Assembly: GCF_001693485.1 (NCBI RefSeq)
Contig: NZ_MAXC01000033.1
Location: 1 to 64,000 of the forward strand
Origin: Bradyrhizobium sp. LMTR 3
GTDB taxonomy: Bacteria > Pseudomonadota > Alphaproteobacteria > Rhizobiales > Xanthobacteraceae
Length of the DNA: 64,000 nucleotides
Direction of reading: 5' to 3'
The number at the start of each line of letters is the position of its first letter. The stretch's first letter is position 1. The notes beneath the pieces were generated by a model that searched no databases, was not told where the DNA came from, and was given only the letters and a program-made list of their open reading frames with translations. A program made the translations under genes and the position numbers. Shown here piece after piece: positions 6,334-14,373 of the stretch.

Positions 6334-6544
6334 GGACTTTTCGATCACTAGGTATCAGGCGTACTTTGTCGGATCGGACGGGAGTTTCGCTCACTGCCGC
6401 GCGTTTACATGCGACACGGACGCAAAGCAGCTGATCGAGGGGCGACCGGTGGAGCTTTGGAGCGGCGCGCGAGTGGTGAAGCGTCTCGCCCCTCTGGACG
6501 ATAGCCAGGCCGTTCCATGCGAAATCGATGAAGAAAGCCAGTGA
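6248..6544 (+). CDS. Small hypothetical protein (TRYQAYFVGSDG family), start unclear
   Basis: The family part is residues 34-98: TRYQAYFVGSDGSFAHCRAF, then KQLIEGRPVELWSGARVVKRL. Related proteins start directly with M-TRYQ, but here the codon at that place is ATC (after TTT TCG), so either translation starts at the ATG at 6248, overlapping the previous gene by 86 nt, or the start codon is lost. The remaining sequence is intact. Function is unknown. Confidence 0.55.
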   Translation: MLRVGSDRTRLPRIFANCFVRQSSSFPSKDFSITRYQAYFVGSDGSFAHCRAFTCDTDAKQLIEGRPVELWSGARVVKRLAPLDDSQAVPCEIDEESQ

Positions 6545-6715
6545 AACTGCCTTGAGGTCAGGGCCGACCGATTGCTGCCATCTGAGCTAGCTTGCTAATG
6601 CAGCTAACTTTGGTTGTGGCCGGAGACGTCTATCCGGTGCCGTGCTTCGGCGTGGCCCTTTGTGGGTGAAGGGCTGGCCTCCAAGGGCCTCAGCTCCACG
6701 TCCCGGAGCTGGGTG

Positions 6716-6967
6716 CTAGCCTTGGCTTCGACCATATTGCTCGGGATTGCTAGTCACGAACTCTTCCCATAATTCTCCCATCAGTCTCATAACATCCGGC
6801 ACTGGATAGGCCTTCGCATTTGCGGGCTGATTAGCGAGCTGGCCCACTCGAAATCTTCCCGAATATGGGTTACCGGGAGCCGGGATGAAGGCGCCTTCGG
6901 TGGGCTTATGAACGACCCCATCCCGGGTGACGTTGAACTGGTTGCGTGTGACAAGTGCACTATCCAT
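6716..6967 (-). CDS. Hypothetical protein
   Basis: 83 residues beginning MDSALVTRNQFNVTRDGVVH, then GAFIPAPGNPYSGRFRVGQL and VPDVMRLMGELWEEFV. There is no signal peptide, membrane segment or known motif. A 7-bp stem (CAGCTCC/GGAGCTG, 6691-6711) lies just beyond the stop. The upstream part of the open frame is low in family-like sequence, so the ATG at 6967 is preferred. I do not recognise a function. Confidence 0.6.
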   Translation of the reverse strand: MDSALVTRNQFNVTRDGVVHKPTEGAFIPAPGNPYSGRFRVGQLANQPANAKAYPVPDVMRLMGELWEEFVTSNPEQYGRSQG

Positions 6968-7165
6968 GTCCGGGCAACCGGAATAAACGGGCGGAGTTCC
7001 TAATTCCTTGGCGGCGATTGAGCGTACTGCACGGCAAGTTCGACACGGAAGCACGCAAGGAAGCCGACCGGCTCGCCTGCGAGGCGTAGAACAAGCGCAT
7101 GCTCGGCTTTCCCGACTATGATCCAGCGGCCGAAATAGACGCCGGTCTGGCATTGGGCGAAATCG

Positions 7166-7402
7166 TCACCTAAACTCCTCGATCAGCGCCTTCCAGCCGA
7201 GCGCATCGTTCCTCATCAGCAGCAAATCGCCAAGCGCGGCCAAGTGGTGTGGCAATTCGCAATCGGGACGGGCATTCATATTATTGACGAACGAGGCGAC
7301 CGCGTTTCTGAGGTCGCCTCGGTCGAGATAATCGAAGGCTCGTTGCTTACATCGCTCGACATATTTGTCGCGCGGAACATCGGCAATAATTGAACGATCC
7401 AT
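7166..7402 (-). CDS. Small hypothetical TPR-like protein
   Basis: 78 residues: MDRSIIADVPRDKYVERCKQ, RAFDYLDRGDLRNAVASFVN, then NARPDCELPHHLAALGDLLL. The AFxYLDRGDLxNAVASF pattern is one TPR-like helix pair, and this short form recurs in Bradyrhizobium as a gene of unknown role. Probably a protein-binding module. No promoter motif is evident upstream. Confidence 0.7.
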   Translation of the reverse strand: MDRSIIADVPRDKYVERCKQRAFDYLDRGDLRNAVASFVNNMNARPDCELPHHLAALGDLLLMRNDALGWKALIEEFR

Positions 7403-7747
7403 TTATTGGCTCCCAACCGACCAGAGCATTGAATGAACCGCATTTGACCTGTCGGTTCGAAAAGCAACAAACAGACGCTTTTTAGTCCCAGTGTGGGGAT
7501 TAGGACACAAACGCGCGCAAGCCGAGCCGTACATGGTCGGGCGATCATCGCTCCCGGAAGCGCGACGCGCTGATCGCGTTGCACGAATTGATACAGGGTG
7601 CGATTGACGACATCGATCTGAATGAAAGGCCGAGCGAGTGACCCTACAGCCGCTGCACGCGGTTGATGTTGCGAGGCTGCTGACCTGTCCTCCGGCCATG
7701 GTCTTGCAGCGGCCCCCCGCCTTCTGACGTGGCCGTATCGCCTCAGA
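7403..7747. other. Intergenic with a possible gene fragment
   Basis: A plus-strand frame ending at about 7641 encodes a plausible C-terminus (KRDALIALHELIQGAIDDID) but has no ATG, GTG or well-placed TTG upstream before a stop. It may be the tail of a lost gene. The longer minus-strand frames here look like shadows. Confidence 0.35.
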
Positions 7748-7933
7748 CTACTTGGGCCGGCGACCGCGAGGCGCAAACTTTGGGGGCTGCAATCGATCGG
7801 CCGCACTCCGTAGCTGGCCAGCTTCCTTGAAGGCCTGAGAGCGAGCAAGGCCCGGCGGCAGGTTGCGGGCATATTCTAGTGCTGCATCAGCTGCCGCATC
7901 TGCCTGTTCAAAGTCGTTGTTATCATCGCTCAC
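7748..7933 (-). CDS. Small hypothetical protein
   Basis: 61 residues: MSDDNNDFEQADAAADAALE, YARNLPPGLARSQAFKEAGQ, and a basic tail ending GRRPK. Two amphipathic helices are separated by a PPG turn. Proteins with the LPPGxxRxxAxKEAGxLRxAAD pattern are frequent in this group and have no known function. A near-consensus EcfG promoter lies 20 bp upstream, inside the 3' end of the neighbouring gene. Confidence 0.75.
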   Translation of the reverse strand: MSDDNNDFEQADAAADAALEYARNLPPGLARSQAFKEAGQLRSAADRLQPPKFAPRGRRPK

Positions 7934-7952
7934 TTCTTTGCCTCAGGCTGAA

Positions 7953-7977
7953 GACGATACGGCTACTTTCGTGTTCC
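7953..7977 (-). promoter_or_regulatory. Near-consensus EcfG promoter
   Basis: Minus-strand GGAAC at 7973-7977, 16 nt, CGTC at 7953-7956 (one mismatch from CGTT). It overlaps the end of the gene at 7963-8175 and would serve the gene at 7748-7933. Confidence 0.45.
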
Positions 7978-8175
7978 GAACAACCTGTCAGCGGATTTGT
8001 CCAGCCGTCTGTCTCCGGCGGCGGAGTTAAGGTATCCAACCAGTTCTCCGGTAGGCTTATAGATTTTTTGTCCTCGGAGATCATAGAGCTTCTTACCCGC
8101 CAGATCGTAGATCTGGTTTCCTCGGACGTGGGCAACATGATGCCCGTCGCTGCTGTAGACCTTGCCGTCCATCAT
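7963..8175 (-). CDS. Small repeat protein with short beta-turn units
   Basis: 70 residues made of a series of roughly 8-residue units: DGKVYSSDGHHVAHVRGNQI, YDLAGKKLYDLRGQKIY. Each unit has a hydrophobic-charged-Gly/Tyr pattern (GNQIYDL, GKKLYDL, GQKIYKP). This looks like a small beta-solenoid or WG-type repeat fold, which also occurs in other rhizobial small proteins. The C-terminal part is polar. Role unknown; no promoter motif seen. Confidence 0.7.
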   Translation of the reverse strand: MMDGKVYSSDGHHVAHVRGNQIYDLAGKKLYDLRGQKIYKPTGELVGYLNSAAGDRRLDKSADRLFGTRK

Positions 8176-8613
8176 CCGCTCTTCTCTGGCCGATTTTTTC
8201 GAGCATGCCGGAATGGACTGTGTCGCTGCGCACTCGAATCAACAAGCGCGAACTTGAGCTTACCGGGAAAAACAGGCAAGATGTAACGAATCGATAGCGC
8301 AGCATTTTGGTCTCGACCCGCCCCGACTACGATCTGAGCACTCGCGCAGCTCATCCTGAGTAATGCGTAGATCGCTGCTGGCTCAGCCCAGCGACGGCTT
8401 TTGCCTGCGGCAATTGGCGGAGGTCCTTTTTTCGCCGGATTTCTGTCAGCATCATTTCGTGTATTTGAAAACTTATTAGGAGAATTGACGCGGCAATCCT
8501 GAGCGGCTAGGGCGTCGACCATCGTTCCGAAACGCAGTACGCTTAGCGTCTTGCGTCTCGCAAGATCACGCCAACCTCGAGTCGAACACGTCACGCACCT
8601 CGCGGCAGCGCCG
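8176..8613. other. Intergenic, nothing recognised
   Basis: About 440 bp with only shadow-like frames. I see no promoter, terminator or repeat that I can support. Confidence 0.4.
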
Positions 8614-9615
8614 CTACCCAACGTTCGTGTCTGCTGTGCCGATCTCATCCGTTGAAGAGATGATCCGCAAAGGCTCTTTAGGCGCACTCAGGCTGTCGAC
8701 GGCCTGCGCAATGGTGTCATCGTCGGCATAAGTCACCATATGCCCGGCCTCATTCACGAGATGCAGATCGGAGTGGCCGAGCACTTGATGTAGACGTCGG
8801 GCCTGCTCGGGTTCGATAAGCTGGTCCCCTGTTCCGTGGAAAATATGGACCGGACACTGAATGGTTGAATAGCGGGACTGCAGTCGCGCCACTTCCGGAA
8901 TGAGAAATGCGCTTTCCTCCGCCGCCGCCCTCAGTTGCTTCGGCCGAACCGTCAGCGAGGCTGGAAAGCGATACCTGAAATTGCCCGGAACGGGGCGAGG
9001 CGAGAAAAGCTTACGAAGCAATGCAGGCAGTGTGGCCCACGAGATAATCGGGGCCACGGTGTAGCGCATCAAATCACCCAACACCGGCACTGCTGGACCT
9101 GACATCATCCAGAAGTCCCACCGCCGTGTCGGAAAGTAGTAACCGGAGGCAAGCACAAGACCACGGACGGGGTAGTTATCGTGCAATCCGATGGCGACGG
9201 CAACTAGCGCACCCCATGAGTGGCCCAATACGACGGGCTCGCGCACACCGAGTTGGCCAAGGGCCTTCACGAACAGCGCCGCCTGGGATGTCGAGGTCCA
9301 TGCGCGCGCGCGGGGCCGTTGACTGTATCCGAAGCCTGGCCGATCGAAGCATAGAACCCGGTTGTGGCGAGCAAGACGGTCGACAAGCCCGCTGATGATG
9401 AGATCCTGGATCAACGAGCCGTTGCCATGGAACAGCACGACGCTCGGCGCTACCGGATCCCCACGCTCGAGGAAATGAAGCCGCACGCCGTCACACTCGA
9501 TGAAACTACCGATGGGCGGGTTCTTCCGTTCAGCTACGAACGAGAACACGATGTTTCCGATCACTAGAACAAGAAGAATGCTCACAACAATGAAAACGAT
9601 TTCAGCTGAGTGCAT
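8614..9615 (-). CDS. Membrane-anchored alpha/beta hydrolase
   Basis: 333 residues with an N-terminal membrane anchor (about 5-28), then an alpha/beta-hydrolase fold: oxyanion turn LFHGNG (61-66), nucleophile elbow GHSWGA with Ser133, acid Asp264 in HGTGDQ, and His292 in EAGHM. The catalytic triad is complete. The substrate cannot be told from sequence; esterase or epoxide hydrolase-like activity is plausible. The active domain may face either side of the membrane. An EcfG promoter precedes it and is divergent from the one for the phasin gene. Confidence 0.85.
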   Translation of the reverse strand: MHSAEIVFIVVSILLVLVIGNIVFSFVAERKNPPIGSFIECDGVRLHFLERGDPVAPSVVLFHGNGSLIQDLIISGLVDRLARHNRVLCFDRPGFGYSQRPRARAWTSTSQAALFVKALGQLGVREPVVLGHSWGALVAVAIGLHDNYPVRGLVLASGYYFPTRRWDFWMMSGPAVPVLGDLMRYTVAPIISWATLPALLRKLFSPRPVPGNFRYRFPASLTVRPKQLRAAAEESAFLIPEVARLQSRYSTIQCPVHIFHGTGDQLIEPEQARRLHQVLGHSDLHLVNEAGHMVTYADDDTIAQAVDSLSAPKEPLRIISSTDEIGTADTNVG

Positions 9616-9679
9616 TTGGTGAGCCTCATAACGTGAGTAGCCTGCCGAATACGGCAGTCGAAGCGCCCGTTTGCAGCAT

Positions 9680-9704
9680 AACTATGTTACGTAGCCCATG
9701 TTCC
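9680..9704 (-). promoter_or_regulatory. EcfG-type promoter of the hydrolase gene
   Basis: Minus-strand GGAAC at 9700-9704 in the CTTAGGAAC context, 16 nt, AGTT at 9680-9683; 65 bp upstream of the start at 9615. Confidence 0.6.
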
Positions 9705-9744
9705 TAAGCGACGTCGATGATCGCGGAAAAGCCTAGCAGACTTG

Positions 9745-9769
9745 GGAACGGTCGCATCCAGATCGCGTT
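9745..9769 (+). promoter_or_regulatory. EcfG-type promoter of the phasin gene
   Basis: GGAAC (9745-9749), 16 nt, CGTT (9766-9769): a perfect match 46 bp upstream of the ATG at 9816, back to back with the promoter of the hydrolase. Confidence 0.75.
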
Positions 9770-9815
9770 GCTCGTGCGGGAGTTGAGGCAAGTCATTAAT
9801 CACCGGAGAACGAAG

Positions 9816-10445
9816 ATGACAAATCCACGCCAGGAGGAAAAGTCTACACAAGGTATGGAAGACGCAACCCGCCGGGCCGGCGAGAGGACCGCTGAGCAGA
9901 CCAGTCGTATCGGACAAGCTGCAGCCGATCAGACAGCGCGTGTTGGGCAAGCTGCGGCTGAAGCTGGGGAGGAGGTGGCTCGAGCAAGTGCCAATCTGAT
10001 CAAGCAAAACGTCGAGACGTTGCAGAACGCATGTCGCTTCGGCCTGGACGCGGCGACCTCAGTCATGGGCCGATCTACCGAGCAGTTTGGTCGCACGCTT
10101 GGCCTGTCAGGAGAAGGTGTGCAAGAGGCAACGGAGCGGTCAGCTCGCAACGCGCAAACCATACTTTACACCGGCACCGCTGCTGCCAAGGCGATGAGTG
10201 GAATGTCTCAAGAGTACTTCGAAATGATTCGACATCAAGTTGAGAAGAACGTGGGCCGCATGAACGAGTTATGGGCTTGCCGGACTCCTCAGGATTTTGC
10301 CGCTATACAGAGTGACATGGTGCGAGAGACGGTGGAGACCGCTCTGGAGAGCAGCCGACGGATTGCGGACATGTCGCTCAAGATGGCCGATGAGGCCGGA
10401 AGGCATATCAAAAAAAGTATGGAGGAGATTGGACGGGCGGCCTAG
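9816..10445 (+). CDS. Phasin family protein
   Basis: 209 residues, almost entirely helical and without Cys in the N-terminal half. An N-terminal segment carries two IGQAAADQTARVGQAAA-type repeats, followed by the phasin_2 region (about 60-200) with NLIKQNVETLQNACRFGLD and a heptad-rich C-terminus. Phasins coat polyhydroxyalkanoate granules; several also act as stress-linked chaperones. The ATG at 9816 follows CGGAGAACGA. The perfect EcfG promoter upstream puts it in the general stress response. Confidence 0.8.
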   Translation: MTNPRQEEKSTQGMEDATRRAGERTAEQTSRIGQAAADQTARVGQAAAEAGEEVARASANLIKQNVETLQNACRFGLDAATSVMGRSTEQFGRTLGLSGEGVQEATERSARNAQTILYTGTAAAKAMSGMSQEYFEMIRHQVEKNVGRMNELWACRTPQDFAAIQSDMVRETVETALESSRRIADMSLKMADEAGRHIKKSMEEIGRAA

Positions 10446-10470
10446 GCGAGGTTTAATTGCGAATTGAAAA

Positions 10471-10493
10471 GAGCGCCGACCAGTCGGCCGCTC
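10471..10493 (+). terminator. Hairpin downstream of the phasin gene
   Basis: GAGCG...CGCTC with an inner GCCGAC/GTCGGC stem lies 25 bp past the stop. It lacks a good T-run on the plus strand, so termination is only probable. Confidence 0.4.
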
Positions 10494-10570
10494 TGGCGGT
10501 TTAGGCATGCGGAAGACCAATCCACGGAGGCGGCCTCTGGATGCGATCACGCGGTATAGGCGGTCTGCTG

Positions 10571-10855
10571 CTAATTCAACGAGTGGATAAATTCAAACGA
10601 CCTCGGGCCCCGGTCTGAGAAGTGCGCGGCTGGTGCCCCAGTCGGCGCAGCGCCCGGCTGACAAAGTGGGCGCTGAGGCACGCCTCCATGCCGACCACGC
10701 TTGGGGGGCAGCCGTCTGAAGGTCTCAACGAGCGCCAGTCGCTTGATCTTACGACGAAAAGCAATCTTGCCGTCCGTGCCAAAACCAACGACGTGGAAGA
10801 CTTCCTTCCCGATGTCGATGCCGACCGAGGCCAAGGGTGCAGAGGTGGTGTCCAT
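10571..10855 (-). pseudogene. IS110-family transposase remnant (frameshifted)
   Basis: Residues SVGIDIGKEVFHVVGFGTDG match the first catalytic block of IS110-type DEDD transposases (the Asp in GIDIGK). After ETFRRLPP the frame shifts by one base to VVGMEACLSAHFVSRALRRL, the second block with its Glu. The rest of the roughly 330-residue enzyme is missing, and no terminal repeats are visible. This is a dead fragment of an insertion sequence and an indicator of past mobile-element activity. Confidence 0.8.
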
Positions 10856-10954
10856 GGGCTGCTTCTCCGGATGCTGCGGGGTAGTCTTTGCAGACTATCC
10901 CCGTGGGGAAAGCAGCCCGTCCATCCCATTAGCGGAAGTCGCGCCTTTTGACGC

Positions 10955-11350
10955 TCACTTGATTCCCAGAACGTCCTTGAGCTCTGCCGCTTTCTTCATG
11001 CACTCTTGCTCGTTGCCAGCCGCGGACAACTTGCGGGCTTCGGCAATCAGCTGGTTGGCATTTTCGGCGCTCTGGGTGCCGCGCTTGGTAACTTGCTCCT
11101 GATGCGGTCAAGTGGGAGTCACAGCCGGTGCCGTTGAGCCGGTGGTTTCAGGCTCACCGCTCTTTTGCTTGGCGGCCAGAACCTCCTCTTGGTGCTTGGT
11201 CCCCGGCATTCCCGTTTCGCTCGTGCTCGCGCCGGTCCCGGCGGCTACAACATTCTGTTCGAGCGCTTTCAGTTCTTGGTTACAATCAGCAGACGCTGGC
11301 GCCGCGAGGATAAGGGCGAATGCTGCTGTGATTGCTATGCGTGTGGACAT
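10955..11350 (-). pseudogene. Secreted small protein with an in-frame TGA
   Basis: The frame starts at 11350 with a signal peptide (MSTRIAITAAFALILAAPAS, then ADCNQELKAL), reaches GTKHQEEVLAAKQ, and hits TGA at 11108-11110 after 80 residues. The same frame then continues for 50 codons (PHQEQVTKRGTQSAENANQL to KDVLGIK) and a second stop at 10955. The family as I know it has both HQEEV and HQEQV segments and ends LxGIK, so the TGA looks like a nonsense mutation or a sequence error within one gene. It retains a perfect EcfG promoter. Confidence 0.7.
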
Positions 11351-11401
11351 CTGAACCTCCTGCTTGAGGTTGTCTCTCGCTCGAAATGAGGGATGCAGGA
11401 A

Positions 11402-11427
11402 AACGTCCATAGATCTTCGCTGGTTCC
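11402..11427 (-). promoter_or_regulatory. EcfG-type promoter of the interrupted secreted-protein gene
   Basis: Minus-strand GGAAC at 11423-11427, 17 nt, CGTT at 11402-11405; 52 bp before the ATG at 11350. Confidence 0.7.
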
Positions 11428-11584
11428 TTCAATCTGGCTACGATCTGGTCTGCAGAGGTCGACTGTCTGGCAATACAGAGCGGCACCGATGGTCAGGCCC
11501 ACTGGTCGCAAAGCGTTGTTTCTCGATAGTCGAGACTCGGGGTTAGATCTCCTTGTGAGCCCTAAGCAGGCATCCGGTTGGCCA

Positions 11585-11623
11585 CAAAAAGGCCCACAGT
11601 GTTATGAGCGCTGGGGCCTTTTA
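11585..11623 (-). terminator. Intrinsic terminator after the PRC-barrel gene
   Basis: AAAAGGCCC and GGGCCTTTTT flank a loop with an inner AGCGCT; a T-run follows on both strands, so it may be bidirectional. It lies 24 bp beyond the stop at 11647. Confidence 0.65.
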
Positions 11624-11646
11624 TCGCTTAGCTGGAGATGCGCTGC

Positions 11647-12030
11647 CTAGCGTATCATGCCACCTCGTGACTCCCAGTACGTCGGTGTCCCGTAGTACTG
11701 GTGGGTGCGCGTTTCCCAGTCTCTGTCCTGCCACGAGTCATCACTGAACTCTGGCGCGTCCCTCAGCTGTTGTTCAGTGATAGCGGTTTGAAAGCCACCA
11801 AGCGACGTATCGTAGGTAAGAGCAGCCCAAGGAATGGGATAATGGCTGTGCCCCAACCCAACGAATCCGCCAAAGCTCATGACGGCATAAGCTACGCGGC
11901 CTGACACCTTGTCGATGATGAGGTGATCAATCTCACCGATATTCTTTCCATCTGCTCCATAAACCTCGGTTCCTTGGATGTCTTCGCTCGAGATGCATTG
12001 ATGATCCGGATGTGCTGTTGCGCGGGCCAT
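11647..12030 (-). CDS. PRC-barrel domain protein
   Basis: 127 residues. The PRC-barrel core spans about 14-90: SSEDIQGTEVYGADGKNIGE, then IDHLIIDKVSGRVAYAVMSF and PIPWAALTYD. The tail is polar and Trp/Tyr-rich (DSWQDRDWETR). The DGKxIGxIDxLxID and VxYAVxSFGG pattern is the usual stress-associated PRC-barrel of rhizobia; the fold is an adaptor that binds RNA or protein partners. An EcfG promoter lies upstream and an intrinsic terminator downstream, so it is monocistronic. Confidence 0.85.
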   Translation of the reverse strand: MARATAHPDHQCISSEDIQGTEVYGADGKNIGEIDHLIIDKVSGRVAYAVMSFGGFVGLGHSHYPIPWAALTYDTSLGGFQTAITEQQLRDAPEFSDDSWQDRDWETRTHQYYGTPTYWESRGGMIR

Positions 12031-12065
12031 GACTGGGCTCCCTCAAAGGTGGGTTTGATCGAATT

Positions 12066-12090
12066 AACTCGACCCGAATGGGGGCGTTCC
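12066..12090 (-). promoter_or_regulatory. EcfG-type promoter of the PRC-barrel gene
   Basis: Minus-strand GGAAC at 12086-12090, 16 nt, AGTT at 12066-12069; 36 bp upstream of the start codon at 12030. Confidence 0.65.
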
Positions 12091-12392
12091 TGCTTCCAAG
12101 AACATTTCAGCGCTCATTACCGATCTATCGTCGCAGACACCGAATTAACAACCGCAAGTCGGGATGAGCGCGGCACATCAGCCGGCAGAGGCGCCGCGGA
12201 CTTCTAGCGGGAGCGGCAAAGCCCGAAGCGCGAGAAGGCCGAGGTGATGGCTGCGTTCGCCGGCCACAAAGATGAGGTTACCGCCGGCTCCGCATCGAGA
12301 GCCAAGCGCAGTGAAGCATCCGGGGTGCCCTTCAAAGCCGCCGAAACGATAAGACCTATACTCCCGCAAAGCGTCATAAGGTCCTACAGAAC
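12091..12392. other. Intergenic, nothing recognised
   Basis: About 300 bp between the PRC-barrel promoter and sRNA copy C. Only low-value frames are present. Confidence 0.35.
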
Positions 12393-12393
12393 G

Positions 12394-12471
12394 AAAAACG
12401 GCCCCGAAACCCGGGGCCGTCAGTTTGGAGTATTAAGCTTGCGGTACTAGTGCTGTTTCCACTTGGCACAG
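12394..12471 (-). ncRNA. Candidate EcfG-driven sRNA, copy C
   Basis: The minus-strand promoter is GGAAC at 12498-12502 in CTTAGGAACGAT, 16 nt, TGTT at 12478-12481. The predicted RNA opens with GCCCGTCTGTGCC, as in array unit 1, has a weak GTGC/GCAC hairpin, then CTCCAAACTGACGGCCCC...GGGGCCGTTTTT. It lies 80 bp beyond the end of the minus-strand gene at 12584 and has its own promoter. Confidence 0.6.
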
Positions 12472-12583
12472 ACGGGCAACATATTCAGGGCGGCATCGTT
12501 CCTAAGAAACATCATTGCCATTCTAGCCGTAGACGCGCGGTCGATTTGGCGCACGCGTCTTCGCAGTTGCACCAATGCATCAA

Positions 12584-12850
12584 CTATTGGCGGTTTCGCT
12601 TCACCGACATATCGCTCTGGGGCATTTTATCGCGTCCGCCGTTCATGTTGTCGTCCTTGCCGCCGGATGTGGATGTGCCGCTACCACTGCGCGAAGAACT
12701 GGAGCCGGTGGTTTCGGTCGGTGCTGCGCTCGGATTGGCTGAGCTGGCTGCGGGGTCGCCTTTGGTTGAACCGCGTCCGCTGGGATTGCCTTGTGCCAAA
12801 GCAAAAGACAAGCTGCTGAGCAAAACGAAGAATATCGCGATCAGCCTCAT
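12584..12850 (-). CDS. Small secreted low-complexity protein, copy 1
   Basis: 88 residues: signal peptide (MRLIAIFFVLLSSLSFALA), then AQGNPSGRGSTKGDPAASSA and a Ser/Thr/Gly-rich stretch with GSGTSTSGGKDDNMNGGRDK. The mature part is probably disordered. A paralogue at 35849-36136 keeps QGNPSGRGS, GDPAASSANP and GSGTSTSGG-DDN, so these motifs are selected. A periplasmic or extracellular role is likely; function is unknown. The ATG at 12850 follows GGAGAAACAGC. Confidence 0.75.
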   Translation of the reverse strand: MRLIAIFFVLLSSLSFALAQGNPSGRGSTKGDPAASSANPSAAPTETTGSSSSRSGSGTSTSGGKDDNMNGGRDKMPQSDMSVKRNRQ

Positions 12851-12909
12851 GCTGTTTCTCCTATGTAAAAGCACGGCCCGCCAACGCGCGGCAGGCTTGC
12901 GCTCACCAT

Positions 12910-14193
12910 CTAATCCTCAACAGTCTGCTCGATCGGTGCTGGCATACGCGCTACCGACATCAGAGACCTCGCGACCTGGTTCAGCAGCTGATCTGAATTC
13001 TCCTCTTCCGCAAGCGATTTCGAAAGCAATACGACAAGGGCGCTATGTCGGAGCTGCGAGGCTAGATTGCGGGCGCTCGTATAGCCAGCGATCTCGTAAT
13101 GCTCGACGCGCTGCGCAGCGCCGATCAGCGCCAAGTCCGCCGCCGCGTCCTCCTTCTCCTCCTTCTCCTCATTCTCCTCCATGATCTCCTGACCTTCTGC
13201 AACGAGGCCCTGCATTCCCTTGCAGGGCTTTGTGCGGGCGGTCTTGCCAAGTCGATCGAAGCATTCGTTCAACCGCTCGATCTGGGCTTCGGTCTCTGTC
13301 AGGTGGATTTCGAAGAGTTCGCGAAGTTGGTCAAACCGGGCTGCCCCCGCCATCTTGGGCAGGGCCTTGGTCAGCTGCTTCTCAGCATGAAGCAAATCGC
13401 GCAGCTCTTCGATCAGGAGATCCTGAAGGCCTGCGACGTCGTCGGGCGGCGAACTTTCGGCCACGATTGATGGGGCAGGTGTTTCAGTAGTCTGAACGGC
13501 TGGAGAGTCGGTAAAGACCCAATCATTGCCCTCGTTCCATGGACCGCGGGCATCAATCTCGCCGTGATCGCCCCTGCCGGTCGAGACATTGAAGTACTGA
13601 TTGGCAAGGCCGGGTGTCGGGGCAATGCGGCCGATGCTGAGGGATGGTTTGCCCATGCTTTCCAAGGCAATTTCAAACGCCTTCATGTGAGCGATTTCGC
13701 GCGTCATCAGGAATTGCAGCGCATCCTTGGTGCCGGCGTCGTCACAGAAATTGATCAGCCGCTCGTAAACGATTTTGGCGCGCGCTTCCGCCGCGATATT
13801 GCTTCGCAGGTCGACGTCAAGTTCGCCTGTGATCTTCAGGTAGTCCGCTGTCCAGGCATTGCCCTGCGAGTTGAAAAGGTTGATACCACCGCCTCCGCAG
13901 ATCGCAATCAGCGGATCAGCCTCGGCGGCCTGCCGGTCAAACTTCGAAGGCTTGAGATGCATCCGCGCTAGCGTCCCGACCACTTCGAGATGGCTTAACT
14001 CCTCGGTTCCAATATCCATCAGGAGGTCTTTGCGGTCGGAATCTTCGCAGTTGAGACCTTGGACCGAGTACTGCATCGCGGCCGCCAATTCACCATTCGC
14101 GCCACCGAATTGTTCGAGAAGCATGTTGCCGAAGCGGGGATCTGGTTCATCGACGCGTACGGTGAACATGAGTTTCTTGACGTGGTGATACAT
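12910..14193 (-). CDS. Manganese catalase fused to a DUF892 (YciE/F) domain, copy 1
   Basis: 427 residues. Residues 1 to about 230 are a non-heme Mn catalase with the dimanganese ligands Glu35, Glu65, His68, Glu136 and His169 in the expected spacing. It decomposes hydrogen peroxide without heme. Residues about 255-420 (GLQDLLIEELRDLLHAEKQL to EEENSDQLLN) form a ferritin-like DUF892 domain with its own Glu/His helices. The upstream region has a GGAAC box in CTTAGGAACGAACGAT but no clear -10 at the standard spacing. A close paralogue is at 19936-21204. A cytosolic stress role is likely. Confidence 0.9.
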   Translation of the reverse strand: MYHHVKKLMFTVRVDEPDPRFGNMLLEQFGGANGELAAAMQYSVQGLNCEDSDRKDLLMDIGTEELSHLEVVGTLARMHLKPSKFDRQAAEADPLIAICGGGGINLFNSQGNAWTADYLKITGELDVDLRSNIAAEARAKIVYERLINFCDDAGTKDALQFLMTREIAHMKAFEIALESMGKPSLSIGRIAPTPGLANQYFNVSTGRGDHGEIDARGPWNEGNDWVFTDSPAVQTTETPAPSIVAESSPPDDVAGLQDLLIEELRDLLHAEKQLTKALPKMAGAARFDQLRELFEIHLTETEAQIERLNECFDRLGKTARTKPCKGMQGLVAEGQEIMEENEEKEEKEDAAADLALIGAAQRVEHYEIAGYTSARNLASQLRHSALVVLLSKSLAEEENSDQLLNQVARSLMSVARMPAPIEQTVED

Positions 14194-14322
14194 GGAGACC
14201 TCCGATTTTCTTTCGGAAAAAAGTATTCAAGGCATCGTTCGTTCCTAAGAATCGCCTCGAGCTATGCTGACCCCGCAAAGCGCATGGAACGCTTGTTGGA
14301 CGTCGAATACGCAGCGGCGCCA

Positions 14323-14348
14323 GGAACTCGACTTTTTCAGTAGGCGTT
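14323..14348 (+). promoter_or_regulatory. EcfG-type promoter of the DUF421 gene
   Basis: GGAAC (14323-14327), 17 nt, CGTT (14345-14348); the ATG at 14374 is 25 bp downstream. Because the -10 covers the alternative ATG at 14347, it decides the start. Confidence 0.75.
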
Positions 14349-14373
14349 GGCCTCGAAACGCGAGGGCTTTGTT

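Noticed and set aside
7276..7872. 198-residue minus-strand frame
   Set aside because: It covers parts of two real small genes in another frame and has shadow-like composition.
10955..11350. Selenocysteine at the in-frame TGA
   Set aside because: No SECIS-like hairpin or redox motif is evident after the TGA, and the position lies in a polar linker.
14200..14260. A full EcfG promoter for Mn-catalase copy 1
   Set aside because: GGAAC is present in CTTAGGAACGAACGAT but no NGTT occurs at 16-17 nt; a run of T follows instead.
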